Shown: in pieces, positions 1 through 9,390 of the stretch | How positions within the stretch are numbered: the first letter of the stretch is position 1 | Layout of the letters: each line of letters begins with the position of its first letter | Origin: Deltaproteobacteria bacterium | Lineage (GTDB): Bacteria; Desulfobacterota; Syntrophorhabdia; Syntrophorhabdales; Syntrophorhabdaceae | DNA length: 36,453 bases | Direction of reading: 5' to 3' | Assembly: GCA_029553295.1 (NCBI GenBank) | Contig: JAKPCK010000045.1 | Span: 1 to 36,453, forward strand | Notes under the pieces: generated by a model | The model's input: only the letters and a program-made list of their open reading frames with translations | Told to the model about the DNA's origin: nothing | The model's database searches: none | Translations under genes and position numbers: made by a program

Positions 1-1090
1 GACCGGGTGGAATCTCTTTGAGGTTGAAGTCTACAATGGTGTATGAACCTATTACCATTGCATAGCTGCCATCACGGAGCATTTCAACTATTTTCTGGAG
101 CGTTTGGCTGCTACTGTAGAGGTCATCTGAGTCAAGCTGAACTGCATACCTGCCACAAAAAGGGGAGTAAATCGCCTCGTTCCAGCAGCCGCCAATGCCG
201 AGGTCGCACCTTTCCGGGATTATATGGATTAATTGAGTGTGTTTACTGGCCAGACCAGAGAGGATGTCTGTTGTGCCATCTCCTGAGTGGTTGTCCACTA
301 CTATGATATTGAAGGGGAAACCAGTTTTCTGGGATAGGGCACTATAGATAGCATCTGCAATAGTCCCTGCCCTGTTTTTAACAGGTATGATAATAGAGGC
401 TTCAACTGGGAATTGATGACCCCCCATGTGCCCTGCCTTTTTGAGATGCTCAGGTGGTATATAGGCATCAATGTTTTTCAGATAATCCGTGAAAACAAGC
501 TCCATCTCCCTCTGGACCTCGTTGTTTTTTGGGTCTACATAGGAAAAGTGGGTATCATGGTCTTTCGTTTCTTCAAATACAGAATACAGGGGCTCATCTA
601 TATGGTGAATAGGATTGTCTATGGAGACCTTGAGCCAAAGGTCATAGAGACCGGCAAACCTCACAGGTGGCATTGCCCCGTATCTTTGAAGGGCTATTTT
701 TACTGCCTCTGTTGAAAAAAACATGATTGGGCCGAAATCAAAATCATCCCGGACGCTTCCAAACTGATAATCGATAAGGGGGTGCGGCCTTCTACCGTCT
801 TTTCCTTCATCATAATAATCGGAATAAACAATACCCGCCCTTTTGGTTTTGGCTGCCTCAAGCATCCTCTCCAACACACCGGCTTTAATCAAAGTAATAT
901 TATCCAGGAGCATGAGGATAAAATAATCGGTCTTGACCCCGGCGATTATTCTATTAAGCATTTCGTTTGTCGTTAATGGCACAGACGTTGTTATAACTTC
1001 TTCTACAAGACCGGATTCTCTAAGGCTTCTATGCGATTTCTCGAATATCTGTTCTGACTGGGATGTGGCTATAATGGTTATAGGACGCAA
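1..1090 (-). CDS. Family 2 glycosyltransferase, C-terminus cut by window edge
   Basis: The minus strand is open for 363 codons from a TTG at 1090 to the window edge. A GAGAGG ribosome site lies 7 nt before the TTG, and an in-frame stop lies upstream. From residue 231 a GT-A fold is plain: ASIIIPVKNRAG, then IIVVDNHSGDGTTD (262-275), DLGIGGCWNEA (296-306) and the metal/nucleotide-binding QLDSDDLY (318-325). The first 230 residues also look GT-A-like (YFILMLLDN, GIVYSDYYDEG), so this may be a two-domain enzyme acting on surface polysaccharide or glycoprotein. The acceptor and sugar cannot be told. It starts 23 nt after the integrase remnant and is read in the same direction. Confidence 0.85.
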   Translation of the reverse strand, partial: MRPITIIATSQSEQIFEKSHRSLRESGLVEEVITTSVPLTTNEMLNRIIAGVKTDYFILMLLDNITLIKAGVLERMLEAAKTKRAGIVYSDYYDEGKDGRRPHPLIDYQFGSVRDDFDFGPIMFFSTEAVKIALQRYGAMPPVRFAGLYDLWLKVSIDNPIHHIDEPLYSVFEETKDHDTHFSYVDPKNNEVQREMELVFTDYLKNIDAYIPPEHLKKAGHMGGHQFPVEASIIIPVKNRAGTIADAIYSALSQKTGFPFNIIVVDNHSGDGTTDILSGLASKHTQLIHIIPERCDLGIGGCWNEAIYSPFCGRYAVQLDSDDLYSSSQTLQKIVEMLRDGSYAMVIGSYTIVDFNLKEIPPG

Positions 1091-1113
1091 ATAAGAACCT
1101 CTCTTTTTTGCAA

Positions 1114-1284
1114 TTAATTATTATTGCCTTTTTGAGTGATAATATCAAGAGGACTTTTTGGTGCATTTGTCATATGGGTGTAAATCAATGCAAAAAAAGG
1201 GACATTTTTCTCCTGTGTAAGTTTATTGGATATTATAAACTCCTGAAAATCAGTCAAGATGCCTTTTAAGTTTTCATTAACCAT
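1114..1284 (-). pseudogene. Integron-type tyrosine recombinase remnant with internal deletion
   Basis: A 56-codon ORF starts at ATG 1284 (or a GTG three codons earlier). Residues 1-33 resemble the SAM-like N-terminal arm of tyrosine recombinases (TDFQEFIISNKLTQEKNVPF). Residues 34-50 read IYTHMTNAPKSPLDIIT, which matches the extreme C-terminus of integron integrases, where the Tyr of MIYTHV is the nucleophile and the protein ends near SPLD. The roughly 250 residues normally between them, with the catalytic Arg, Lys and His, are absent. The simplest reading is an in-frame internal deletion. The orientation, opposite to the cassettes, is the one expected of intI. The assignment rests on short motifs and needs a profile search. 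Confidence 0.65.
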
Positions 1285-1473
1285 AAATACCACAAATTAC
1301 GATGTTCTTTTTTGGTATTTATGATCACTAAAAACGAATATTTTTCAATAATAATATCGAATTTTATTTGTTGTATTTTTTTTTAATTATTTATGTAAAC
1401 TCTAAGAAAAAAGAACTTTGTATATTGATTGCTGGGCTAATAGCTTTTAAAATAATTGATATAGGAGGCTCTA
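1285..1473. other. AT-rich intergenic stretch, possible attI/cassette-promoter region
   Basis: No gene is visible. Between an integrase remnant and a first cassette this is where attI and Pc would lie, but I cannot point to a convincing GTTRRRY core or a clear -35/-10 pair. The only firm signal is the AGGAGG ribosome site at its right end, serving the ORF at 1474. Confidence 0.35.
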
Positions 1474-1785
1474 ATGGACGTTTACGTAAATTATCCAAAT
1501 CCACACTTTACGGTCCACAGCAATGCACAATGTACCGAAATTCAGAAACATAAGAAAACAAATCAGAGAGTCGTCACCGTAGACAATTCAAATTTTGGGC
1601 AAGTCTTGTCTGACCTAGTAAACAACAAATATTCGTTTTCTTCAAATGCGTCGGAAAATGATATGTGGTTTGATATAACTTTATCTTCACCACAGCAAAA
1701 TACAGGTTTCGTATTTATTTTACAAGCTATTTTAGGAAACAGATATAAACCTTTGTCAAATGCTCCTGTTACCTTTCATTGCTGA
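1474..1785 (+). CDS. Hypothetical cassette protein, 103 aa
   Basis: Not recognised. The ATG follows a strong AGGAGG with a 5-nt spacer, which supports real translation. The protein is polar, rich in Asn, Ser and Thr, with no signal peptide, membrane segment or obvious catalytic motif. It has an aromatic C-terminal part (GFVFILQAILGNRYKPL) and ends at Cys. The stop lies 14 nt before the attC site at 1800, the usual tight packing of an integron cassette ORF. The AT-rich coding sequence differs from the flanking housekeeping genes and suggests transfer. No function is proposed. Confidence 0.65.
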   Translation: MDVYVNYPNPHFTVHSNAQCTEIQKHKKTNQRVVTVDNSNFGQVLSDLVNNKYSFSSNASENDMWFDITLSSPQQNTGFVFILQAILGNRYKPLSNAPVTFHC

Positions 1786-1799
1786 GACGGATTTGAAAG

Positions 1800-1862
1800 G
1801 ACCAACAAGGCGGTCCAGCGAATCGCCGAAAAAGCCTGCTCCCGCTGACCTTTGCGTTATGT
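1800..1862 (+). repeat. attC recombination site of cassette 1
   Basis: A 63-nt imperfect palindrome with classical attC order: R'' GACCAAC (1800-1806), 5-nt spacer, L'' GGTCCAGCG (1812-1820), variable loop, L' CGCTGACC (1843-1850), 5-nt spacer, R' GTTATGT (1856-1862). L'' pairs with L' except for one extra C, the extrahelical base typical of L''. The expected crossover is between G1856 and T1857. R'' fits RYYYAAC and R' fits GTTRRRY only loosely, but the equal 5-nt spacers and the bulge are characteristic. Confidence 0.75.
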
Positions 1863-1930
1863 GTCAAATTGTGAGCAGGAAAGAAGGTCAAATTGATTCG
1901 ACCTATTAGTAAAAGGAGGTGGTTTTATAT

Positions 1931-2017
1931 GTGATTGTTTCTTTATTCGGAGGTATAGCTACGGGAGTTGTTTATTATTTTCTATCAACTATCAAAAAAA
2001 GGAGGATACAAGTATGA
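1931..2017 (+). CDS. Possible 28-aa single-TM leader peptide
   Basis: A GTG-started ORF of 28 codons encodes a mostly hydrophobic segment (VSLFGGIATGVVYYFLSTI) followed by KKRR, as in a single-pass membrane peptide. Its TGA overlaps the ATG of the lipoprotein gene as ATGA, so translation could be coupled. GGAGG at 1915-1919 lies 11 nt before the GTG. The same ribosome site is better spaced for an ATG at 1929 that is followed at once by TGA, a start-stop element that could stall ribosomes. Expression is unproven. Confidence 0.4.
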   Translation: MIVSLFGGIATGVVYYFLSTIKKRRIQV

Positions 2018-2529
2018 AAAACAAGATGTGGAAAACAATGATAGTTTTACTTATTTCGGTTTTGCTCATTAGCTGTGCGACGATTATGGGTAAAAGTGGC
2101 CCTGAAACTTTGAATGTTCGTAGCACTCCCGAGCAAGCAAGTGTTATTATTACTGATGAAAGTGGTGTCAAGATTTTTGAGGGTAAAACCCCTACTACCT
2201 TACCACTAGAAAAAAAGAAAGGCTATTTTAGTGGTAAAAAATATACTGTAAAAATCACGAAAGATGGTTATGCTGCCCATACTCTTACTGTAGATACGAG
2301 GTTAAATGGATGGTATATAGGTGGTAACCTTCTACTTGGAGGTCTTATTGGTTAGCTTATTGTTGACCCTCTAACAGGTGCTATGTGGACTCTTGATACA
2401 AATGAAATCAATGCGACTTTAGATGCATCAAAACAAGGTGCAATGATGCAAACTAATAAAATAGGAATTGTTCTTTTACAAGATGTCCCATTATCTCTAA
2501 GAGAAAAAATGGTTAAAATCTCCCAGTAA
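2014..2529 (+). pseudogene. PEGA-like lipoprotein gene interrupted by an in-frame TAG
   Basis: The gene opens with a signal peptide and lipobox (LLIS-C21), then a beta-rich, PEGA-like region: VRSTPEQASVII, a pattern of conserved turns, and YTVKITKDGYAAHTLTVD. An AAAAGGAGG ribosome site precedes the ATG. TAG at 2353-2355 stops the product after 113 residues inside a Gly-rich hydrophobic stretch (GGNLLLGGLIG). The same frame then runs on for 57 sensible codons (LIVDPLTGAMWTLD...) to TAA at 2527. Related lipoproteins, as I recall, carry Trp at this point, so a TGG to TAG change is likely. Either the product is truncated, losing the GAMW motif, or it is made by suppression. Confidence 0.75.
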
Positions 2530-2551
2530 AAGAAGTACTTATAAAAAAATC

Positions 2552-2622
2552 ACATAACGAGGCGCTTCACTGGCAGCAATTCCGCTGCACTCCATTGCTG
2601 CCAGTGAGTTTGGTCGTTAGCA
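2552..2622 (+). repeat. attC recombination site of cassette 2
   Basis: A 71-nt palindrome with outer TAACGA (2555-2560) and TCGTTA (2614-2619), and inner 13-bp perfect arms TCACTGGCAGCAA (2567-2579) and TTGCTGCCAGTGA (2595-2607) around a 15-nt loop. R'' is ACATAAC (2552-2558) and R' is GTTAGCA (2616-2622), with crossover expected after G2616. Together with the site at 1800 it bounds a 760-nt cassette. No further attC site was seen from here to the cysteine synthase gene. Confidence 0.85.
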
Positions 2623-2738
2623 CGTAATTGAATTTGTGTTTAGTTTTGTCTTAGAAAAGCACCTGGAATTGGAGATTCTGGACAGTTGGCTCAATTGGTT
2701 GGCATGCAGGCTGAAATACGCCATAGTCTTTCTTTGTT

Positions 2739-3647
2739 TTATGGAGGGCATTTGGCACATATGGACCTGAACTGCATGGTGCTCAGATAGCGGTCACCCC
2801 TATCCGGGAGTATCACTACAATATTTCCGTGGTCTATCTTATTTGCTATCTTCAATGCAATAGCCACTGCTGCACCGCTTGATGTGCCGACGAATATACC
2901 CTCATGCTGGGCAAGGAGCCTTGTTGCCTCAAATGCCTCGCCGTCCTCAACCATATATCTCTCATCAAGGAGAGAGGGGTCAAATATCTTGGGTACCATG
3001 GACTCTGTCATATTCTTCAAACCCTGGATTGTATGCCCCATAACAGGTTCAACACCCACTACCTTTACATCAGGTTTTACAGATTTCAGATAAGCCCCTG
3101 TCCCCATAAGCGTCCCTGTTGTCCCCATACCCGCCACAAAATAGTCTATCTCACCTTTTGTCTGTTTATATATCTCCGGGCCTGTGGTCTCAAAATGGGC
3201 AAGTACATTGTCTTTATTTTCATACTGATTGGGCATATAGTATTTATCCGGTTCCTCCTCCAGAAGCCTGTGTGCCCTCTTTATGGCGCCATCTATATTC
3301 TCTTTTGCCGGGGTAAGAAATACATTCGAGCCGAGTCCTTCGAGGATTAACCTCCTCTCCGTGCTTACACACTCGGGCATACATAGATCAACCTTATAGC
3401 CCTTTGCAGCCCCTATCATGGCTATAGCAATACCTGTGTTACCTGATGTCGGCTCGAGGATTATCTTGTCCTTTGTAAGCTCTCCCCTTTCCTCTGCCTT
3501 CTGTATCATATAAAGGGCTGGCCGGTCTTTTATTGACCCGCCTGGATTACAGCCCTCGAGCTTGCACAGGATCTTTACCCTGGGATTCTTATTGATATTA
3601 ATGAGCTCTACCAGCGGGGTGTTACCTATTGCCTCGAGTATGTTCAT
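2739..3647 (-). CDS. cysK: Cysteine synthase (O-acetylserine sulfhydrylase family)
   Basis: A PLP enzyme that makes cysteine from an activated serine and sulfide in the cytoplasm. At 302 aa it has the usual length. K40 in GGSIKDR is the Schiff-base lysine, PTSGNTG (about 66-72) is the substrate loop, and GMGTTGTLMGTG holds the PLP phosphate. The C-terminal LPDRGDRYLST is typical of CysK/CysM. It ends CAKCPP, a short Cys-x-x-Cys tail. CysK and CysM (or an O-phosphoserine-using form) cannot be separated by eye. The ATG follows GGAGGT by 8 nt. TTGTTT-N17-TATCTT upstream is a plausible promoter. It stands alone, divergent from the DUF89 gene. Confidence 0.88.
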   Translation of the reverse strand: MNILEAIGNTPLVELININKNPRVKILCKLEGCNPGGSIKDRPALYMIQKAEERGELTKDKIILEPTSGNTGIAIAMIGAAKGYKVDLCMPECVSTERRLILEGLGSNVFLTPAKENIDGAIKRAHRLLEEEPDKYYMPNQYENKDNVLAHFETTGPEIYKQTKGEIDYFVAGMGTTGTLMGTGAYLKSVKPDVKVVGVEPVMGHTIQGLKNMTESMVPKIFDPSLLDERYMVEDGEAFEATRLLAQHEGIFVGTSSGAAVAIALKIANKIDHGNIVVILPDRGDRYLSTMQFRSICAKCPP

Positions 3648-3808
3648 ATGTATGACCTCCAGTCCATATGGATATTAGACATAAAAAGATAACAGAATAG
3701 TGTTTCATAAACAAGCTATATTTGACATCCTTTTTAGTGGACCCAAAGAAATTGTCTTTAAGGATTGAATTTAATCCAATAAGGTTTTATCTTTTATACA
3801 AAATAAAT

Positions 3809-4636
3809 ATGAAGGTGACAGGATACTGTATAGATTGCTTGAAGGGGCTTGTAGATAGGACAGCGGTCCTTTCAGGGGCTGATGAAGCAGCAAGGTCATA
3901 CTGCCATTATATTGTGAGGAGGATGTGGGAGGAAGGGATGACCCCTCCTTCAATAGCCAATAGAATACTCCGTTATATAAAGGAGGCAACAGGGGTCTAT
4001 GACCCCTATGAGGAGATGAAGGACCGAGAGGCCCTGAGGGCAAAAAAGGCTGTCTTAGAGCTCTGGGGGTTTTTCCCTGATACCTTAGAGGGTGCGCTGA
4101 AATTTTCCAGTCTCGGAAACTCAACGGATATATTTCCTGATACACATGGCGGGTTTTCAGGGATTGACAGCCTTAATTTCTTTGGTGATATGGAAGAGAT
4201 TGCAAAAGAGTTTGACGGAAAGGGCAAAGAGGTCTTGCTTCTTGGTGATAATATAGGGGATTTTCTATTTGATATGAGGTTGGTAAGATTTCTTGAGGAA
4301 AGGGGGAAAAGGGTATATTATGCAGTAAAAGAGCATCCTGTCCAGAATGACCTTTCTATGAAGGACGTTAAAAGGTATCGTTTTAATGAAATTTTTGATA
4401 ATATAATCTCTACCGGCACTGATGAGGTGGGGATAGAGGAAAAGGACATAAAAGGTATAATAAAGTCCCTATGGGAAAACGATGCTGTGGTTATTGCCAA
4501 GGGCATGGGAAATTACGAGACCATATCAGAGATGGATAAAACAAGGCATGTTATCCATATCCTTAAGGTCAAGTGTCCTGCTGTCAGTGATAATTTAGGA
4601 TTTCCCAAGGGCTCTTATGTTGCAACTATTTGCTGA
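3809..4636 (+). CDS. DUF89/ARMT1-like metal-dependent phosphatase
   Basis: DUF89 proteins are metal-dependent phosphatases thought to clear damaged phospho-metabolites. The marks are an N-terminal GYCIDCLKGL, LLLGDNIGDFLFD (metal-binding Asp/Asn cluster), AKGMGNYETISE and a final LKVKCPAVSDNLGFPKGSYV. The frame opens at 3722, but family members begin just before the Cys-x-x-Cys segment, so I chose ATG 3809 (275 aa). No ribosome site is visible there. TTGAAT-N17-TATCTT (3765-3793) would start RNA only about 10 nt upstream, so the message may be nearly leaderless. The gene precedes dnaJ by 43 nt. The substrate is unknown. Confidence 0.75.
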   Translation: MKVTGYCIDCLKGLVDRTAVLSGADEAARSYCHYIVRRMWEEGMTPPSIANRILRYIKEATGVYDPYEEMKDREALRAKKAVLELWGFFPDTLEGALKFSSLGNSTDIFPDTHGGFSGIDSLNFFGDMEEIAKEFDGKGKEVLLLGDNIGDFLFDMRLVRFLEERGKRVYYAVKEHPVQNDLSMKDVKRYRFNEIFDNIISTGTDEVGIEEKDIKGIIKSLWENDAVVIAKGMGNYETISEMDKTRHVIHILKVKCPAVSDNLGFPKGSYVATIC

Positions 4637-4679
4637 TTTATTATACAATGAATCTTTCTTATAAAGAGGTGGTGATATA

Positions 4680-5597
4680 ATGGGAACTAAAAAGGATTAT
4701 TACGAGATACTGGGTGTTCCAAAGAATGCTTCCGACGAGGACATAAAAAAGGCATACAGGAAGCTTGCCCTTAAATACCACCCAGACAGAAACCCTAATA
4801 ATAAAGAGGCAGAGGAGAGGTTTAAGGAGATAAGCGAGGCATATGCAGTTTTAAGCGATAAAGAGAAGAGAAAACAGTATGATACATTCGGCATGAGCGG
4901 ATTCCAGCAGAGGTATACAGAGGAGGATATATTCAGGGGTTTTAATATCGGCGACCTTTTCAGAGACCTGGGGTTTGGCAGTGGTGACATCTTCAGCACC
5001 ATATTTGGTAGACAGACAGGCAGGGGAGGAAGACAGAGGAGACAATATTACGATTTCGGCGACTATATCTCAAGGGAAAGACAGCCCGAAGGTGGCCTTG
5101 ACCTCAACTATGAGCTTGAGATACCCTTTATGGATGCCGTGAGGGGATGCTCAAAGAGGGTATCCTTTTCAAGGCAGTCAGGCGTTGAAGAGGTAGATGT
5201 AAAGATACCAAAGGGGATAGAGTCAGGCAAGAAACTGAGGCTGAAGGGAAAGGGCAGTATAGACCCATATACAGGCAGGACAGGGGATCTATACATTACC
5301 ATAAAGGTTGGTGAACACCCTGTATTTAAGAGGACAGGGAATGATATTACAGTGAAGAAGGCCATAAAACTCACCGATGCCTTGCTCGGTACAGTAACAG
5401 AGGTGGCATCCATAGACGGGCCAAAACAGGTAAAGATTCCCCCTGGCGCAAAAAAGATAAGGCTTAAGGGCCTTGGGGTCCCTGATGAAAAAGGCGGCAG
5501 GGGAGACCAGTATGTGGAGATAGAGGTAGATATACCTAAAAAGATAACAGATAGACAAAAGACGCTCCTCGAAGAGCTCCGAAGGGAAGGCCTTTAA
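4680..5597 (+). CDS. DnaJ-family co-chaperone without zinc finger (CbpA-like)
   Basis: The J-domain is residues 1-70, with the DnaK-stimulating HPD motif at 34-36. A Gly/Phe-rich linker follows ([17 protein letters not shown] and on), then two beta-sandwich substrate-binding domains from about 140 to the end. The four CxxCxGxG zinc repeats of true DnaJ are missing, so at 305 aa it is a class II, CbpA-type Hsp40 that delivers clients to Hsp70 in the cytoplasm. GAGGTGGTGATA precedes the ATG. The stop overlaps the next start as TAATG, so the two products are probably made together. dnaK is not in this window. Confidence 0.88.
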   Translation: MGTKKDYYEILGVPKNASDEDIKKAYRKLALKYHPDRNPNNKEAEERFKEISEAYAVLSDKEKRKQYDTFGMSGFQQRYTEEDIFRGFNIGDLFRDLGFGSGDIFSTIFGRQTGRGGRQRRQYYDFGDYISRERQPEGGLDLNYELEIPFMDAVRGCSKRVSFSRQSGVEEVDVKIPKGIESGKKLRLKGKGSIDPYTGRTGDLYITIKVGEHPVFKRTGNDITVKKAIKLTDALLGTVTEVASIDGPKQVKIPPGAKKIRLKGLGVPDEKGGRGDQYVEIEVDIPKKITDRQKTLLEELRREGL

Positions 5598-6376
5598 TGC
5601 TGCCAAGGCGTCACATCCTCGATGTCTGGGAGTTTGTAAAGGATGAAAAAGAACTCCTATCCATGGCATCTGTAACCCTTGCCATAGATGCAGTTAAGTT
5701 TATGGATACAAAGGAGAAAAAAGACCACCTTGTTGAGGCCTTGGAGCTCAATGAGTTTATCTGTTATATGTTTCCCATGAAGAGACCGGGCAACAGGTCA
5801 CTACTTTTCCATGTTATCTCAGACCTTATCGGTCTTCTCATGTATGGAGTCCCCAAAAAGACGAGGCACAGCCTCGAGATAATAGAGACCGTCAACTATT
5901 CTGAGAAGAGCATGAGGGTATACCCTGTTATAGAGGTTTGGAACTCATTAAAAGAGCACATTTACACAAAAAAACATGGCCCTATGAGTATCATAGATGG
6001 TTTTATAAAGAAGATAAAGATAGAGATGGATGTCATTGATAATTATCCCTTTGTTGAGGACCTGTTTTATGAATCAAAAAAGGCTATAAAAGATTGGCTG
6101 CCGTCCTTTTCAAGGTATTATGATAAAAAATCAAAGACCATTTGGAATGCCTATGAAAGATGGTGGGATGTATGGCACTGCAAGGCCGATAAAGACACAA
6201 TCCTGTCTGCCATGGTGGAGAGACTGTGCATACAGGCAGAGACAGAATATGATATCCGCCTTGACAGGGAGGATGTATTCTCATCTATAAAACTCGATAA
6301 AGAGGGCAACTCCAGGGAAAATAATCATTTCTCCCATTGGTATAAAGAGGGCGTAAATTTATTGTTAAAAATTTAA
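5597..6376 (+). CDS. Unrecognised 259-aa protein coupled to the DnaJ-like gene
   Basis: No family was recognised. The ATG shares its A with the TAA of the DnaJ-like gene, which is strong evidence for translational coupling. The product is charged and largely helical, with Trp- and Tyr-rich patches in its second half (TIWNAYERWWDVWHC) and no signal peptide, membrane span or nucleotide-binding motif. An early segment (ELLSMASVTLAIDAVKFMD) is moderately hydrophobic. Lying between an Hsp40 gene and groESL, it may be a partner or client-specific helper of that Hsp40; this is context only. Transcription of groES restarts from its own promoter just after it. Confidence 0.75.
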   Translation: MLPRRHILDVWEFVKDEKELLSMASVTLAIDAVKFMDTKEKKDHLVEALELNEFICYMFPMKRPGNRSLLFHVISDLIGLLMYGVPKKTRHSLEIIETVNYSEKSMRVYPVIEVWNSLKEHIYTKKHGPMSIIDGFIKKIKIEMDVIDNYPFVEDLFYESKKAIKDWLPSFSRYYDKKSKTIWNAYERWWDVWHCKADKDTILSAMVERLCIQAETEYDIRLDREDVFSSIKLDKEGNSRENNHFSHWYKEGVNLLLKI

Positions 6377-6385
6377 TTTGCTGTA

Positions 6386-6446
6386 TTGACAAAAACCCTT
6401 CTTCATCCTTATATTATTTTTAGCAATCAATTTAAATAATGGCTAA
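6386..6446 (+). promoter_or_regulatory. groESL promoter and degenerate CIRCE operator
   Basis: TTGACA (6386-6391) and TATATT (6410-6415) are 18 nt apart. Just after the -10 lies TTAGCAATC-N9-AATGGCTAA (6420-6446), with the exact 9-9-9 geometry of CIRCE, whose consensus is TTAGCACTC-N9-GAGTGCTAA. The left arm has one mismatch and the right arm three. The outer TTAGC/GCTAA pair is kept. HrcA repression of groESL is the likely meaning. No hrcA lies in the window. Confidence 0.6.
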
Positions 6447-6480
6447 CAATTAAAAAATAATTTGAAAGGAGTGTGATACG

Positions 6481-8425
<1,945 letters not shown>

Positions 8426-8428
8426 GAG

Positions 8429-8506
8429 AGACTTAAACCCTGTAAAGGGATTAGAAAAGTCTATAAGATTTAAAGAGGGGCAGAGTGGCAGGAGACCTCT
8501 CCTGCC
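8429..8506. terminator. Two hairpins between convergent groEL and arnD-like genes
   Basis: AGACTT (8429-8434) pairs with AAGTCT (8457-8462), enclosing CCCT-GTAA-AGGG. Further on, GGCAGGAG-ACCT-CTCCTGCC (8487-8506) is a perfect 8-bp stem in the last codons of the opposing gene. Neither is followed by a clear T run, so intrinsic termination is uncertain. Together they could mark the meeting point of the two transcripts. Confidence 0.35.
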
Positions 8507-9390
8507 CTTCCCCTTATAGAGCCATAGAATATCTCGCAGATAGGCAGTTCACCTCTATCTTTTATGTCCTGTGCAATATCTATAAGCCTTTCAAATATAA
8601 AACCCCTGGATATGGATTTCTGTAAAAACATCTCAAGAAACCCCCCCCATCTTTTACCCTCTAATTCTGCATGGATGGTGAGGATGTTAATATTCTTCTT
8701 AAGGGAGTCTACAAAATAACTGGATAGGGCCTCTGGGTCATTGCCCTCAATACCAACAACCTCATCAAGGGTGGGGAGGTTTGAAGGTATCTGGATTATG
8801 CGGAATACCCTGTTATCCATAACAGGAAAAAAAGGCATCACCCCCCTTGTGTCACTGGAGTAGATAAAGCCATTCTCCTGGAAGAATTTAAGGGCATGGG
8901 CATTTATCATCCAGCCCGGGGCGGCAAAGGACAGGGGCGCCCTACCTGTAATATCCCTATATATCCTAACAGATTCCTTCAGTATCTCCTCTGTGCGTTC
9001 CCTGTCAAGGTCTTTGATGTGGTCGTGCCAGTATACATGGTCGTATCCGTGTATGCCTACCTCATGACCCTCCTCGATTATTGTCCTTATTATTCCTGCA
9101 GCCCTCTTTGCTATCTCTGGGCCCCTTAGAAGTATCCCGTAAAGGAGTGTTATTATACCGTATGTCTGTAAGACACCTACCCTATTTACCTTTTTCAGAA
9201 AGCCCTTTCTTGTCCATATCCTCTTTACAGTCCTGCCTGTGTTATCCCTACCCATGGGGATAAAAAAACTTGCCTTGATATTGTATCTCTTCAAGATAGA
9301 GAGGATTTGAGGCACGCCTCTTTGCATCCCCATATGTGTATCCACATCTATCTTTATACCGATAATGCCTTTTGTATCTGAATTATTCAA
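8470..9390 (-). CDS. ArnD-like polysaccharide deacetylase/deformylase
   Basis: A 306-aa NodB-fold protein that follows the ArnD pattern closely: IDVDTHMGMQRGVPQIL (14-30), ASFFIPMGRDNTGR, HEVGIHGYDHVYWHD (metal His pair), SFAAPGWM, SSDTRGVMPFFPV, IQIPSNLPTLDEVVG, ILTIHAELEG and a final GEVSCH. ArnD removes the formyl group from formamido-arabinose on undecaprenyl phosphate, the step before lipid A modification and polymyxin resistance. The other arn genes are not beside it, so the natural substrate may differ. Its start overlaps the alcohol dehydrogenase gene by 8 nt, so it is last in an operon. A cytoplasmic-face enzyme is likely, as no signal peptide is seen. Confidence 0.75.
   Translation of the reverse strand: MNNSDTKGIIGIKIDVDTHMGMQRGVPQILSILKRYNIKASFFIPMGRDNTGRTVKRIWTRKGFLKKVNRVGVLQTYGIITLLYGILLRGPEIAKRAAGIIRTIIEEGHEVGIHGYDHVYWHDHIKDLDRERTEEILKESVRIYRDITGRAPLSFAAPGWMINAHALKFFQENGFIYSSDTRGVMPFFPVMDNRVFRIIQIPSNLPTLDEVVGIEGNDPEALSSYFVDSLKKNINILTIHAELEGKRWGGFLEMFLQKSISRGFIFERLIDIAQDIKDRGELPICEIFYGSIRGRAGEVSCHSAPL

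Larger units (their letters stand above)
1114..2622. mobile_element. Decayed integron: integrase remnant plus two attC-bounded cassettes
   Basis: The layout is that of an integron: a tyrosine recombinase remnant on the minus strand, an AT-rich intergenic stretch where attI and the cassette promoter would lie, then two short plus-strand cassettes each ending in an attC-type site. The stretch is more AT-rich than the genes around it. With most of the integrase lost, the element should be immobile unless an integrase acts in trans, comparable to the integrase-less attC clusters called CALIN. The left boundary is uncertain. Confidence 0.7.

Noticed and set aside
2353-2355. Pyrrolysine or programmed recoding at the TAG
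   Set aside because: No flanking recoding structure was seen and Trp is the likely ancestral residue, so a nonsense mutation is simpler.
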